A stretch of 64,000 bases of DNA from JAJRPT01 sp964465945 (GTDB lineage Bacteria > Bacteroidota > Ignavibacteria > Kapaibacteriales > UBA2268). This document shows, in pieces, positions 55,128 through 64,000 of this stretch. Numbering within the stretch: position 1 is the stretch's first letter; each line of letters begins with the position of its first letter. The stretch is taken from NCBI GenBank assembly GCA_964465945.1, contig CAYXMM010000002.1, positions 124,001-188,000 of the forward strand. Direction: 5' to 3'. The position numbers were made by a program, and so were the translations under genes. The notes under the pieces are model-generated. The model saw only the letters and a program-made list of their open reading frames with translations, was not told the origin of the DNA and ran no database searches.

Positions 55128-55235
55128 CATTTTATTTAATTATTTATAATTTATTTAATGTATAAAATTTTCAAATTGAGAAAATTACCTTAATTTGCAA
55201 GTTATTATTTTGCAAATTTCAACAATTTTATTCAG

Positions 55236-57773
55236 ATGTTAAGCTCAAAAGAAATTAGAAATCAATTTTTAGAATACTTTAAAAATAAAGAACATATAAT
55301 TGTTCCTTCTGCACCTGTTATTCCTCATGGTGATAAAACATTAATGTTTACTAATGCGGGAATGAATCAATTTAAAGATATGTTTTTAGGAACAGGGAAT
55401 CGGGATTATAAAAGAGCAGTAGATACTCAAAAATGTATTAGAGTTTCAGGAAAACACAACGATTTAGAAGAAGTTGGTGTTGACACTTATCACCATACTT
55501 TCTTCGAAATGTTAGGTAATTGGAGTTTTGGCGATTATTATAAAGAGGAAGCAGTAGAGTGGGCTTGGGATTTGTTAACTAGAGTTTGGGGATTGAATAA
55601 AGAGCGTCTTTATGCTACGGTTTTTAGGACTGATGATGAAGCCTTTGAAATTTGGAAAAAATACTTACCAGAAGAAAGAATTTTAAGGTTTGATGAGAAG
55701 GATAATTTTTGGGAAATGGGAGAGACTGGTCCTTGTGGTCCATGTTCTGAAATTCATTATGATGGAACAGAAGATTTATCAGGAAGAGAGTTAGTTAATG
55801 CAGGCGACCCAAAAGTAATTGAGATTTGGAACTTAGTTTTTATGCAGTATAACAGATTATCTGATGGTAGTTTGAAAGAGTTGAGTGCGAAACATGTTGA
55901 TACAGGAATGGGATTTGAACGCTTAGTTAGAGTGATTCAAGGCAAAAGTTCAAACTATGATACCGATATATTCACTCCTATCATTCAAGAATTAGAAAAA
56001 ATAACAAATTTAAAGTATGGCGAACTTGAAAAAAATGATATTGCTTTTAGGGTAATTGCCGACCATATTAGGACAATTTCTTTCACTATTGCAGATGGTG
56101 CAATACCTGGTAATGAAGGAAGAAGCTATGTAATTAGAAGAATTTTAAGACGTGCTTCAAGATATGCAAGAAATTTAGGGATAAAAAATGCCATCTTATA
56201 TAAATTAGTTGATATTCTTGTTAAGCAGTTTTCTGATATTTTTCCAGAAATTAATAAACAAAAAGAAATTATTAAAAAAGTAATTAAAGGCGAAGAAGAG
56301 AGTTTCCTTAAAACTTTGGAAAGTGGTCTTACTAAGTTTGATGAAATTTCAAGTAATTTGAAAGATAATGAAATTAATGGTAAAGATGCTTTCCTTTTAT
56401 ACGATACTTATGGCTTTCCGTTGGATTTGACGGAGTTAATTGCAAAAGAAAGAAATTACAATGTTGATAGGGTTGGCTTTGAAGCGGAAATGATTATACA
56501 AAAAGAAAGATCTCGACAAAGTGCTAAGAAAACTAATGAAATTATGGAAGACGTTAATTATAACGTCAAATCTGAGTTTTTAGGTTATGAAAAATTAGAA
56601 TGTAAATCAGTAGTTAAATTTCAAGATAAAAATATTATTATTTTAGATAAAACCCCTTTCTATGCGGAAAAAGGAGGTCAAATTTCCGATACGGGCGTTA
56701 TTAAATATGAAAATTTTGAATTAAATGTTATTGATGTTAAGCAAATTGGTGATGCAATTTTACATATTTTAGATGATGAATGTTCCATTGATATAGTTGG
56801 AAAGGAAGTTTTTATTTCTGTTGATTTTGAAAGACGTTGGGATATTATGAGAAACCATTCTGCTACTCATTTAATGCACGAGGCCTTACGTAGAGTATTG
56901 GGTGGGCATATTCAACAACAAGGTTCGTTAGTTTCGGATTCATATTTAAGATTTGATTTCAATCATTTTAATAAAATTAGTAATGGAGAAATAACTGAAA
57001 TTGAATCAATAGTTAATAAAAAAATTCTTGAAGCAATTGAAGTAAAGACTGATGAAATTTCAATTGAAGATGCTAGGAAAAATGAGAAGATAAGAATGTT
57101 TTTTGGTGATAAGTATGGTTCGGTTGTAAGGGCAGTAACAATGGATAGCGCTTTTTCAATTGAATTATGTGGTGGAACTCATGTTAGAAATACTTCTCAA
57201 ATTTCATTTTTCAAAATTATTTCTGAAGTGTCAGTGTCAGCTGGAGTAAGAAGAATTGAAGCGATTACTGGAAGGTATTTGAATAATTATATTGAGGATT
57301 TGTATAATCAAGTTTTAGAAAGAGATTCTTCAAATTCAGTTTTAAAAGATAAAATTAAGCAGCTTGAAAAAGAATTATCTGAATTAAAGAAAGATAATGC
57401 TTCAAGTGATTTCGATAATTTGTTAAGTAAGTCAAAATTAGTTAACAATATTAATGTGATTGCTTTTAAATTAGATGTTGATAACTTAGATATTTTGCGT
57501 GATTTAGGTGAAAATTTACGTAATAAACTCGGGAAAAATGGAATTGGATTAATTGGGACCATTCATGATGAAAAAGTACAATTAGTGTGTGTTGTTACCG
57601 ACGATTTAAAAGGGAATTATCCAGCTGGAAAAATAGTTGGACAAGCGGCTCAATTCCTTGGCGGAGGTGGTGGAGGTAAACCACATCTTGCAACTGCTGG
57701 TGGCAAAGATATGTCAAAGTTAGATACTTTGATTGAATCCGAGTTTTATAATTTAGTAGAGAAGTTTAATTAA
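55236..57773 (+). CDS. alaS: Alanyl-tRNA synthetase
   Basis: An 845-residue class-II synthetase, slightly shorter than the 876 of E. coli. N-terminal catalytic core (about 1-400): MFTNAGMNQFKDMFLG, motif-2 region HHTFFEMLGNWSFGDYYK, ETGPCGPCSEIHYDG, and the DTGMGFERL strand. The editing domain carries predicted zinc ligands His541 and His545 (HSATH) plus Cys645 and His649 (CGGTH). The C-terminal part has a coiled-coil linker and a DHHA1-type end with GGGGGGKPHLATAGG. Two nearby TTTGCAA strings upstream (about 55195-55218) are noted, but no clean promoter. Mischarged Ser- and Gly-tRNA(Ala) editing should be intact. Confidence 0.98.
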   Translation: MLSSKEIRNQFLEYFKNKEHIIVPSAPVIPHGDKTLMFTNAGMNQFKDMFLGTGNRDYKRAVDTQKCIRVSGKHNDLEEVGVDTYHHTFFEMLGNWSFGDYYKEEAVEWAWDLLTRVWGLNKERLYATVFRTDDEAFEIWKKYLPEERILRFDEKDNFWEMGETGPCGPCSEIHYDGTEDLSGRELVNAGDPKVIEIWNLVFMQYNRLSDGSLKELSAKHVDTGMGFERLVRVIQGKSSNYDTDIFTPIIQELEKITNLKYGELEKNDIAFRVIADHIRTISFTIADGAIPGNEGRSYVIRRILRRASRYARNLGIKNAILYKLVDILVKQFSDIFPEINKQKEIIKKVIKGEEESFLKTLESGLTKFDEISSNLKDNEINGKDAFLLYDTYGFPLDLTELIAKERNYNVDRVGFEAEMIIQKERSRQSAKKTNEIMEDVNYNVKSEFLGYEKLECKSVVKFQDKNIIILDKTPFYAEKGGQISDTGVIKYENFELNVIDVKQIGDAILHILDDECSIDIVGKEVFISVDFERRWDIMRNHSATHLMHEALRRVLGGHIQQQGSLVSDSYLRFDFNHFNKISNGEITEIESIVNKKILEAIEVKTDEISIEDARKNEKIRMFFGDKYGSVVRAVTMDSAFSIELCGGTHVRNTSQISFFKIISEVSVSAGVRRIEAITGRYLNNYIEDLYNQVLERDSSNSVLKDKIKQLEKELSELKKDNASSDFDNLLSKSKLVNNINVIAFKLDVDNLDILRDLGENLRNKLGKNGIGLIGTIHDEKVQLVCVVTDDLKGNYPAGKIVGQAAQFLGGGGGGKPHLATAGGKDMSKLDTLIESEFYNLVEKFN

Positions 57774-57861
57774 AATTAAGTAAATTAATTAAATTAAACT
57801 CATTACTAAATAATTCGTATTGTTATAGATTAAAATTAAAAAAATAAAAAAAGTAATAGAA

Positions 57862-60800
57862 ATGTTAAAATTAATATCCAAAATTCTTGGTGGAACAAAA
57901 TCTGAAAAAGATATAAAAGAAGTTAAACCGATTGTAGAAGAAATAAATAGAATTTATGAAACGCTACATTCTATGTCTGATGAAGAATTAAAATCGAAGA
58001 CAGAAAAGTTTAGAAGTATAATTTCTGAAAGAACAAAAAACTTAGAAGAAGAAAAAGCAAGTTTAAAAGAAAAACTTCAGAATGTTGCTTTAAGTCCAGA
58101 AGAGACAATGAGTTCAAGAGACAGATTAAAAGATATTGAAAAAGACTTATTTAACACGATTCAAGATACTTTGGACGAATTGCTTCCAGAAGCTTATGCA
58201 ACAGTGAAAGAGGTTTGCAAGAGGTTAACCGATAGAAATTTTGAGTATATTTATGCTGACCAACACTCGACTTGGGCTATGGTACCTTATGATGTTCAGT
58301 TGATTGGAGCAATAGTTTTACATCAAGGTAAAATTGCGGAGATGGCTACTGGTGAAGGTAAAACGTTAGTCTCAACTTTAGCTCTTTACTTGAATGCTCT
58401 ACCTTCAAAAGGTGTTCACTTAGTTACGGTGAACGACTATTTGGCGAAAAGGGACTGCGAATGGATGAAGCCAATTTTTGATTTCTTAGGTATTAGTGTT
58501 GGTTCTTTATTACCAAAAATGCAAAATGCTGAAAGACAAAAAATTTATAACTTAGATATTACTTATGGGACAAATAACGAATTTGGTTTCGATTATTTGA
58601 GAGATAATATGGTTATTGAGTTTGAACACATGGTTCAAAGAGAACATTGGTTCGCTATTGTCGATGAGGTTGACTCAGTATTAATCGATGAAGCGAGAAC
58701 ACCATTGATTATTTCAGGTCCAGTTGGCAAATCAGACCAGAAATTTGATGAAATGAAACCGAGAGTTTTGAAACTTGTCCAAGCTCAAAATCAACTAATC
58801 AATAAAGAACTTTCACAAGTTGAAGATATATATAAAAAAGGTGGAAAAGAAAATATTGCTTTAGCAGGTGAGAAACTTTTAATGGCTTATAAGTCATTGC
58901 CTAAGCATAATAAGTTAATGAAGTTAAAGCAAGACCCAGAACTAGCTAAGTTGTTGCAAAATACTGAACTTGAATATTTAAAAGACCACGGCGAGAGAAT
59001 GCGTCAATTGAATGAAATGCTTTATTATAATGTTGATGAAAAGAATCATTCAATAGAACTTTCTGAAATGGGTAGAGAGTTAATAACTGGTTCACAGGAA
59101 GATCCTGAAATGTTTGTTATCCCTGATATTGCAGCTGTGATGAGTGAAATTGAGGGGAATAATGAGATTTCACAAGATGAGAAAACAAGAAGAAAAGATG
59201 AAATAAATATTTTATTTGCCGAACGAAGCGATAGGATTCATACAGTTAATCAAATTTTGAAAGCATACTCTTTGTTTGAAAAGGATGTAGATTATATCGT
59301 TCAAGATGGTAAAATTCAAATTGTTGATGAAAATACTGGTCGTGTTCTTGACGGTAGAAGATATTCTGACGGTTTGCACCAAGCGATTGAAGCTAAAGAG
59401 AATGTAAAAGTTGAAAAAGATACTCAAACTTTTGCAACAATTACTTTGCAAAATTACTACAGAATGTATAATAAATTGGCAGGAATGACAGGGACCGCAG
59501 AAACTGAAGAAGCAGAATTTGAGAAAATATATGAATTAGAAGTCGTTGTAATTCCTACAAATAGACCAGTTGTAAGGAATGACCAAGATGATGTTTTATA
59601 TAAGACTAAGAAAGATAAATTTAAAGCAATTATTGAGGAAACAAGAGAGTTATTAGATGGTGGAAGAGCTGTTTTGATTGGAACTGCATCAGTTGAGGTA
59701 TCAGAGTTACTTGCGAGAATGTTTAAACAACAAGGAATTAAACACGAGCTTTTAAATGCGAAACAACATCAAAGAGAAGCAGAAATTGTTTCACTTGCTG
59801 GAAAGAAAAACGCAGTTACTATTGCAACTAATATGGCTGGTAGAGGAACGGATATTAAATTAGACCCAGATGTTAAGAAGAATGGTGGGCTTGCCATTAT
59901 TGGTTCTGAGAGACATGATTCAAGAAGGATTGACCGCCAGTTGAGAGGTCGTTCTGGAAGACAAGGAGACCCTGGTTCATCAAAATTCTTTATTTCACTT
60001 GAAGATGACTTGATGAGAAAGTTTGGTGGGGATAGGAGTGCTTCTTTACTTTCAAAGATTAATATTCCAGAAGGTGAGCCAATTCAAGCTAAGATGATGA
60101 CAAAAGCGGTAGAGAATGCCCAGAAAAAGGTTGAAGAGAATAACTTTGGAATTAGAAAAAGATTGATTGATTATGATGATGTGATGAATCAACAACGTGA
60201 AGTTATTTACACGCGTAGAAGACATGCACTTAGTGGAGAAAGATTGAAAGGTGAAATTTTTGATTATATCGAAGATTTAGCAAGTGAATGGTATCTTGAG
60301 TATTATAAAGAAGAAAAGAATTTTGATGGTTTGATGAAAGAATGTAGAGCAGTTCTTTTGTCTGCTCCGAATATTAGCGAATCAGAATTTAATGATATTA
60401 CGGAAGAAGTATTTATTAAGAAAATTTCAGAAGCTGCAAATGAGTTTTACACTCGTAAAGAAGAATTAGTTGGCGTATCATTTTTGAAACAATTAGAAAA
60501 GGTAGCATTTTTGCAAACTATTGATGATAAATGGAAAGAGCATTTGCGTGTTATGGAAGATTTAAGAGAAGGTATTCACCTACGTTCTTATGGTCAAAAA
60601 GACCCGATTGTTGAGTATAAACGTGAATCTTTTGAGATATTTACTGATTTAATTCGAGATATTAATAAGGAAACTGTGCATTTTGCTTTTAAATATTATC
60701 CAAGAATAGTAGAAGCACAAGTTAGTCAATCTGAACCTGCTATGCCTAAATTAAGAGGAAATGTCAATGCTAATTTGAATTTCTCTCGCGAGGATAATTC

Positions 60801-61011
60801 ACCTTCACAAAGTCAACAGGGCTATGGTGTTAAATCGCAAGAAAACCCACAAGGTAATGCTACTACAATAAAAACTATCAAGCTTGATAAACCAAAAATA
60901 GGTAGAAATGATATTGTGAGAGTAAAATATCCTGATGGTAGTGTTAAAGAGGTTAAATTTAAAAAAGTTGAGAATGAAGTCGCCGAAGGTTCCGTTGAAG
61001 TTTTAGATTAA
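57862..61011 (+). CDS. secA: Preprotein translocase ATPase SecA
   Basis: A 1049-residue motor ATPase that drives Sec-dependent export, and so carries all signal-peptide and T9SS cargo encoded nearby through the inner membrane. Motifs: Walker A ATGEGKT (residues 164-168), VNDYLAKRDCEWM, TYGTNNEFGFDYLRDNM, Walker B DEVDSVLIDEART (near 267), TNMAGRGTDIKL, and RQLRGRSGRQGDPG. An insertion of about 90 residues lies in the preprotein-binding region (about 290-385), typical of the FCB group. The C-terminus keeps KIGRND (1012-1017), but then reads IVRVKYPDGSVKEV in place of the usual PCPCGSGKK zinc motif, so the SecB/lipid-binding zinc finger is missing. Confidence 0.98.
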   Translation: MLKLISKILGGTKSEKDIKEVKPIVEEINRIYETLHSMSDEELKSKTEKFRSIISERTKNLEEEKASLKEKLQNVALSPEETMSSRDRLKDIEKDLFNTIQDTLDELLPEAYATVKEVCKRLTDRNFEYIYADQHSTWAMVPYDVQLIGAIVLHQGKIAEMATGEGKTLVSTLALYLNALPSKGVHLVTVNDYLAKRDCEWMKPIFDFLGISVGSLLPKMQNAERQKIYNLDITYGTNNEFGFDYLRDNMVIEFEHMVQREHWFAIVDEVDSVLIDEARTPLIISGPVGKSDQKFDEMKPRVLKLVQAQNQLINKELSQVEDIYKKGGKENIALAGEKLLMAYKSLPKHNKLMKLKQDPELAKLLQNTELEYLKDHGERMRQLNEMLYYNVDEKNHSIELSEMGRELITGSQEDPEMFVIPDIAAVMSEIEGNNEISQDEKTRRKDEINILFAERSDRIHTVNQILKAYSLFEKDVDYIVQDGKIQIVDENTGRVLDGRRYSDGLHQAIEAKENVKVEKDTQTFATITLQNYYRMYNKLAGMTGTAETEEAEFEKIYELEVVVIPTNRPVVRNDQDDVLYKTKKDKFKAIIEETRELLDGGRAVLIGTASVEVSELLARMFKQQGIKHELLNAKQHQREAEIVSLAGKKNAVTIATNMAGRGTDIKLDPDVKKNGGLAIIGSERHDSRRIDRQLRGRSGRQGDPGSSKFFISLEDDLMRKFGGDRSASLLSKINIPEGEPIQAKMMTKAVENAQKKVEENNFGIRKRLIDYDDVMNQQREVIYTRRRHALSGERLKGEIFDYIEDLASEWYLEYYKEEKNFDGLMKECRAVLLSAPNISESEFNDITEEVFIKKISEAANEFYTRKEELVGVSFLKQLEKVAFLQTIDDKWKEHLRVMEDLREGIHLRSYGQKDPIVEYKRESFEIFTDLIRDINKETVHFAFKYYPRIVEAQVSQSEPAMPKLRGNVNANLNFSREDNSPSQSQQGYGVKSQENPQGNATTIKTIKLDKPKIGRNDIVRVKYPDGSVKEVKFKKVENEVAEGSVEVLD

Positions 61012-61016
61012 TAAAG

Positions 61017-61041
61017 AAAGCAGATTCAATCTGCTTTTTTT
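61017..61041 (+). terminator. secA terminator
   Basis: Stem AAAGCAGATT / AATCTGCTTT-type pairing with a T run, 6 bp after the secA stop. Confidence 0.9.
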
Positions 61042-61095
61042 ATTTATAATAAAATTGATTATTTTTGAATTTAGGGTATAGTTTTTGTTTTATTT

Positions 61096-61103
61096 TATTT
61101 TTG
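61096..61103 (+). promoter_or_regulatory. Predicted -7 box of the LamG gene
   Basis: TATTTTTG, 19 nt before the ATG at 61123. A TTTG lies upstream at non-standard spacing (28 nt). Confidence 0.3.
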
Positions 61104-61122
61104 AAAGAAAATCCTTATAAAT

Positions 61123-63501
61123 ATGAAGAAGTTTCTAATATTATTTATTTTTTTATACACTAATTTAATTTTTAGCCAAGATATTTATAAAGATTTGCAA
61201 TTATACCTTCCAATGAATTGTAATGCTTTGGATTCATCAGGTTTCTCATTTGAAACAAAAACCACAGGTAACCCTCAATGTATTGAAGGAAGACAATATC
61301 AAGCTCTTAAGTTTAATGGAGTTGATGAATATGTGTCCGTGCCGAAAGATTCCTCATATAGATTAATTTCTGGAAAAGGATTTACTTGGTCTGTTTGGAT
61401 AAAGTCAGATGATTTACCAAAGAATAATCAAGTAGGTAGGGCAGAAACGATCATTTCATCAGCAAGTCCATTAGATGCAGAAGATATATATTTAAGTTTC
61501 GGCTCATTAACAAGACCAAGGAATGAAATTGTATTTATAGTTGATGGACCTGGAGGTGCTGGCGCATCTGCCGCTGCAAATAAAACTGAGTTAAATTGGC
61601 GACCTACAAGTGGGTTTAATGATAATGAATGGTATCATTTTGTTGGAACAAGAGATTATTCAAATGGGAAAGTTGCTTTGTTTGTTAATGGGGTTAAAGT
61701 TGACTCCGCTACTTCACCACTAAGTATGACTTCTTTTGCGAAAAAACTTGATTTTTCAATAGGAAGGTTTAGTGATGGGAGTTCCGATATAGGTTCTTAT
61801 TTTGGCGGTGATATTGATGAAGTTAGAATTTACGATAGGGTTATTACTAATCAAGAAATTCTTATTTTATATTCTGCGAGACCAGAACAAATTGATGTAG
61901 ATACAAACTTAATTGAATTTAACAATATCCAATGTAAAAGCGATAGTGTGATAATAGTTGATTTGCTAAATGTTGGACCTTCTGATTTTATTATTTCTGA
62001 AATGGAATTGAAGCAAGGTAAAGAGTTTTCATTATTAAATAGTAAAGAAGATATATTTTTAAATGATCAACAAGTTTACTCGCTTGGAGTTAGATTTGAA
62101 CCTACTGCTGAAGGAGTGTTTTACGACACTTTACTTATTAAAAATGACTTTGGTGTTCAACCTTTAATTTTGTATCTGTCAGGTGAAAAAGAAGTAAAAA
62201 TTAAAGTTCAAGATACTTTGAGGTTCGATGAATTAGTTGAGTGTATGACTGATAAATTTATTAGTTCTACTTTTTATATTTATAATGAAAATATTGATGA
62301 TAGTTTAGAAATACAAAAAATTGATTTAAGTGATAATTTTAAAGCATCTAACACTTTTAGTAAAATTGCAAAAGGTGATAGTGCCTTCATTGAAATTATT
62401 TTTGAGCCAAAAAGTCTGGGACATCATGAGGAAATGGCAACCATTAATTTTATAAATTGTAATCAACAAAGAGAGATTTATTTAGTTGCTGATTATACTA
62501 AATTAGATGCAAGCTATAGTGATAACCATAATTTTGGAGCAGTTGAGAATACAATTTTACAATCAAATACATATACTTTTAAAAATTCAGGAACAACTAA
62601 TTTTGAAATTCAAAATGTTTATTTTACTGGAAATAACACACAATTTTCATTAATTACAAATTCAAGTGATTTTCCAATTAAACTCATTCCTAACAATTCA
62701 GCAAATTTAGAAATAGGCTTTAATCCCATTGGCGGTGCTACAACAGACACTATGTATATTGAAACTTCAAGTTTATGCGGACAAAAAGTCTATGAAATTC
62801 CAATTTTTGGAAAAGGGGTTTATAGAGCAAATTTAACTTTTGAGATACCTAAAATTGATGCAAAAATTGGTGAAATTGTATCAATACCAATTGTTTTAAA
62901 TGAAGTAAATAATTTATTATTTTCGGAAATTGATTCAATTAAAGTCGATTTTCAAATTAATGCAACTACTATGATTGTGAGTGATTTAGATTATGTTGCT
63001 GCTGATAAGTATTGGATAGATTATAGTAAAATATTAAAAATTAACAATTCTTTAAGTTCTCAGACTATGACTTTGTTTAATTCTGAAATTGTACTTGGCA
63101 ATAGTTCAAGACCTGAAATTGTTATAAAAAATATTAGTGCAGTTGATGGGTTATTAAGTTATACTGCTGAAAATGGAAATGTTAATATAGTTGATATTTG
63201 CAAAAGTGGTGAAGTCAGTCGCTTGTTTATGTCAAGTTTTTGGCTTAGTGTGAGTGAGCCAGCACCAAATCCTTCAAGTGGAATAGTAAATTTTGATTTT
63301 GAGCTTATTGAACAAGGTCAAACCGATATTTTATTATTTGATTATTCTGGTAATTTGGTAAGAGTATTATTTTCAAATAATGTAATGCCCGGAAAATATA
63401 CATCAACTTTTGATTTAAGCAATTTCAATGATGGTGTATATTTTATAAATATTGTTACACCTTCTAATAACATTAATAAGAAATTGATATTAAGGAAATA
63501 A
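61123..63501 (+). CDS. T9SS-exported LamG / choice-of-anchor-D protein
   Basis: A 792-residue secreted protein. Signal peptide MKKFLILFIFLYTNLIFS. Residues about 25-250 are a LamG/concanavalin-like lectin domain (LQLYLPMNCNALDSSG, ALKFNGVDEYVSVP, WSVWIKSDD, EWYHFVGTRDYSNGKVALFVNG, GDIDEVRIYDRVIT), suggesting carbohydrate or surface binding. Residues about 255-580 hold two or three ASH/choice-of-anchor-D repeats (SVIIVDLLNVGPSDF, LGVRFEPTAEGVFYDTL, IEIIFEPKSLGHH, LEIGFNPIGGATTDT). Residues about 710-792 are a T9SS type A sorting domain (PAPNPSSGIVNFDF; DGVYFINIV). purE begins right after the stop. Confidence 0.87.
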   Translation: MKKFLILFIFLYTNLIFSQDIYKDLQLYLPMNCNALDSSGFSFETKTTGNPQCIEGRQYQALKFNGVDEYVSVPKDSSYRLISGKGFTWSVWIKSDDLPKNNQVGRAETIISSASPLDAEDIYLSFGSLTRPRNEIVFIVDGPGGAGASAAANKTELNWRPTSGFNDNEWYHFVGTRDYSNGKVALFVNGVKVDSATSPLSMTSFAKKLDFSIGRFSDGSSDIGSYFGGDIDEVRIYDRVITNQEILILYSARPEQIDVDTNLIEFNNIQCKSDSVIIVDLLNVGPSDFIISEMELKQGKEFSLLNSKEDIFLNDQQVYSLGVRFEPTAEGVFYDTLLIKNDFGVQPLILYLSGEKEVKIKVQDTLRFDELVECMTDKFISSTFYIYNENIDDSLEIQKIDLSDNFKASNTFSKIAKGDSAFIEIIFEPKSLGHHEEMATINFINCNQQREIYLVADYTKLDASYSDNHNFGAVENTILQSNTYTFKNSGTTNFEIQNVYFTGNNTQFSLITNSSDFPIKLIPNNSANLEIGFNPIGGATTDTMYIETSSLCGQKVYEIPIFGKGVYRANLTFEIPKIDAKIGEIVSIPIVLNEVNNLLFSEIDSIKVDFQINATTMIVSDLDYVAADKYWIDYSKILKINNSLSSQTMTLFNSEIVLGNSSRPEIVIKNISAVDGLLSYTAENGNVNIVDICKSGEVSRLFMSSFWLSVSEPAPNPSSGIVNFDFELIEQGQTDILLFDYSGNLVRVLFSNNVMPGKYTSTFDLSNFNDGVYFINIVTPSNNINKKLILRK

Positions 63502-63502
63502 A

Positions 63503-63985
63503 ATGGTTGGAATTATTATGGGTTCAGATTCAGATTTATCTACTATGCAGCCAGCAGCTGAAATTTTAGATGAATTTGGTATTAGATACGAAATTAAAGT
63601 GGTTTCTGCACATAGAACACCTTTTGATATGATTGAATATGGGAAAAGTGCAAGTGATAGAGGAATAAAGGTTATTATAGCTGGTGCGGGCGGAGCAGCA
63701 CATTTGCCAGGTATGATTGCCGCTACAACTCATTTACCAGTTATAGGCGTACCTGTAAAGAGTTCTTCTATGAGTGGCTTAGATTCTTTATATTCTATTG
63801 TTCAAATGCCACCTGGTGTGCCTGTTGCAACGGTCGCTATTGGCGGTGGGAAGAATGCGGGTATCCTTGCCGCTCAAATTATAGGGATTGCTAACGTGAA
63901 AATTGAAAAGAAGTTAATTGAGTATAAAATTAGAATTGCTCAGGAATCAAGAGATAAGAATAATAATCCTTCATTTAAGTTTTAA
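63503..63985 (+). CDS. purE: N5-carboxyaminoimidazole ribonucleotide mutase
   Basis: A 160-residue class-I PurE that converts N5-CAIR to CAIR in purine synthesis. Motifs: GIIMGSDSDLSTM, VVSAHRTP, IIAGAGGAAHLPGM, GVPVKSSSMSGLDSL, and MPPGVPVATVAIG. It starts 1 bp after the stop of the LamG gene, unusual spacing between a surface protein and a purine gene. The stop overlaps a following ATG (TAATG), so a further gene, often purK, probably continues past the window. Confidence 0.97.
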   Translation: MVGIIMGSDSDLSTMQPAAEILDEFGIRYEIKVVSAHRTPFDMIEYGKSASDRGIKVIIAGAGGAAHLPGMIAATTHLPVIGVPVKSSSMSGLDSLYSIVQMPPGVPVATVAIGGGKNAGILAAQIIGIANVKIEKKLIEYKIRIAQESRDKNNNPSFKF

Positions 63986-64000
63986 TGGTAAAAAATGTAA
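63985..64000 (+). CDS. Start of a downstream gene, cut by the right edge
   Basis: An ATG overlaps the purE stop (TAATG) and gives MVKNV before the window ends. The tight overlap argues for a coupled gene. purK is the commonest neighbour of purE, but five residues are not enough to say. Confidence 0.3.

Noticed and set aside
1..64000. CRISPR array, insertion sequence, prophage or tRNA/rRNA
   Set aside because: No regularly spaced repeats, no transposase or integrase genes, and no tRNA- or rRNA-like sequence were recognised. Repeats found are protein-level or single hairpins.

Overview
The window is a strongly AT-rich chromosomal segment from a Gram-negative bacterium of the Bacteroidota/Ignavibacteria-Kapabacteria branch of the FCB group. 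The placement is an inference. It rests on four large secreted proteins ending in a type IX secretion (T9SS type A) sorting domain, choice-of-anchor-D/ASH-like modules, a Smg/DUF494 protein, a DUF4175/DUF4159 pair, and repeated TAnnTTTG promoter boxes, some with a TTTG box 19-20 nt upstream as described for Bacteroidota sigma factors. Codon use and base composition look uniform. I see no tRNA, rRNA, insertion sequence, prophage or CRISPR array.

Layout. 1-9950 is cell-envelope accessory DNA: a secreted protein cut by the left edge (minus strand), a TPR lipoprotein, a 1752-residue T9SS-exported repeat protein, and two tandem paralogous lipoproteins. 10043-12675 is the rpsO-pnp pair. 12715-23696 (minus) holds an OmpA-type porin, a giant T9SS-exported protein, the DUF4175 and DUF4159 genes, and an MFS transporter. 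23758-28075 (plus) holds a two-gene ABC exporter, a lone receiver protein, a dihydroorotate-dehydrogenase-like flavoprotein and a small beta-barrel. 28337-33216 holds pyruvate phosphate dikinase with an AIM24-family protein, and a convergent L-lysine 6-transaminase. 33596-40445 holds an unrecognised membrane protein and an 1815-residue gingipain-type (C25) protease or PorU-like sortase. 40495-42371 holds divergent secG and an LptF/LptG permease. 42485-47013 (minus) is xth followed by two CHASE2 proteins without output domains and a FecR-like/TPR protein. 47186-49877 is a three-gene envelope operon with two Cys-rich lipoproteins. 50010-52196 is egtB-egtD for ergothioneine. 52269-53587 is a hypothetical gene with ybeY and smg. 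Then come fumC, alaS, secA, a LamG/T9SS protein and purE at the right edge.

How it fits together. Housekeeping genes (rpsO, pnp, ybeY, alaS, secA, secG, fumC, ppdK, purE) are interleaved with envelope genes. SecG and SecA carry out the Sec step that T9SS cargo needs first, and the C25 protein may be cargo or the sortase that processes cargo. The clearest candidate for an undescribed system is the CHASE2-CHASE2-FecR/TPR cluster at 42485-46186. It joins periplasmic sensor-type modules to a periplasmic FecR/TPR protein with no cyclase, kinase or other cytoplasmic output. Second-rank candidates are the tandem lipoprotein paralogs (6952-9950) and the nested duplications inside the 1752-residue protein.
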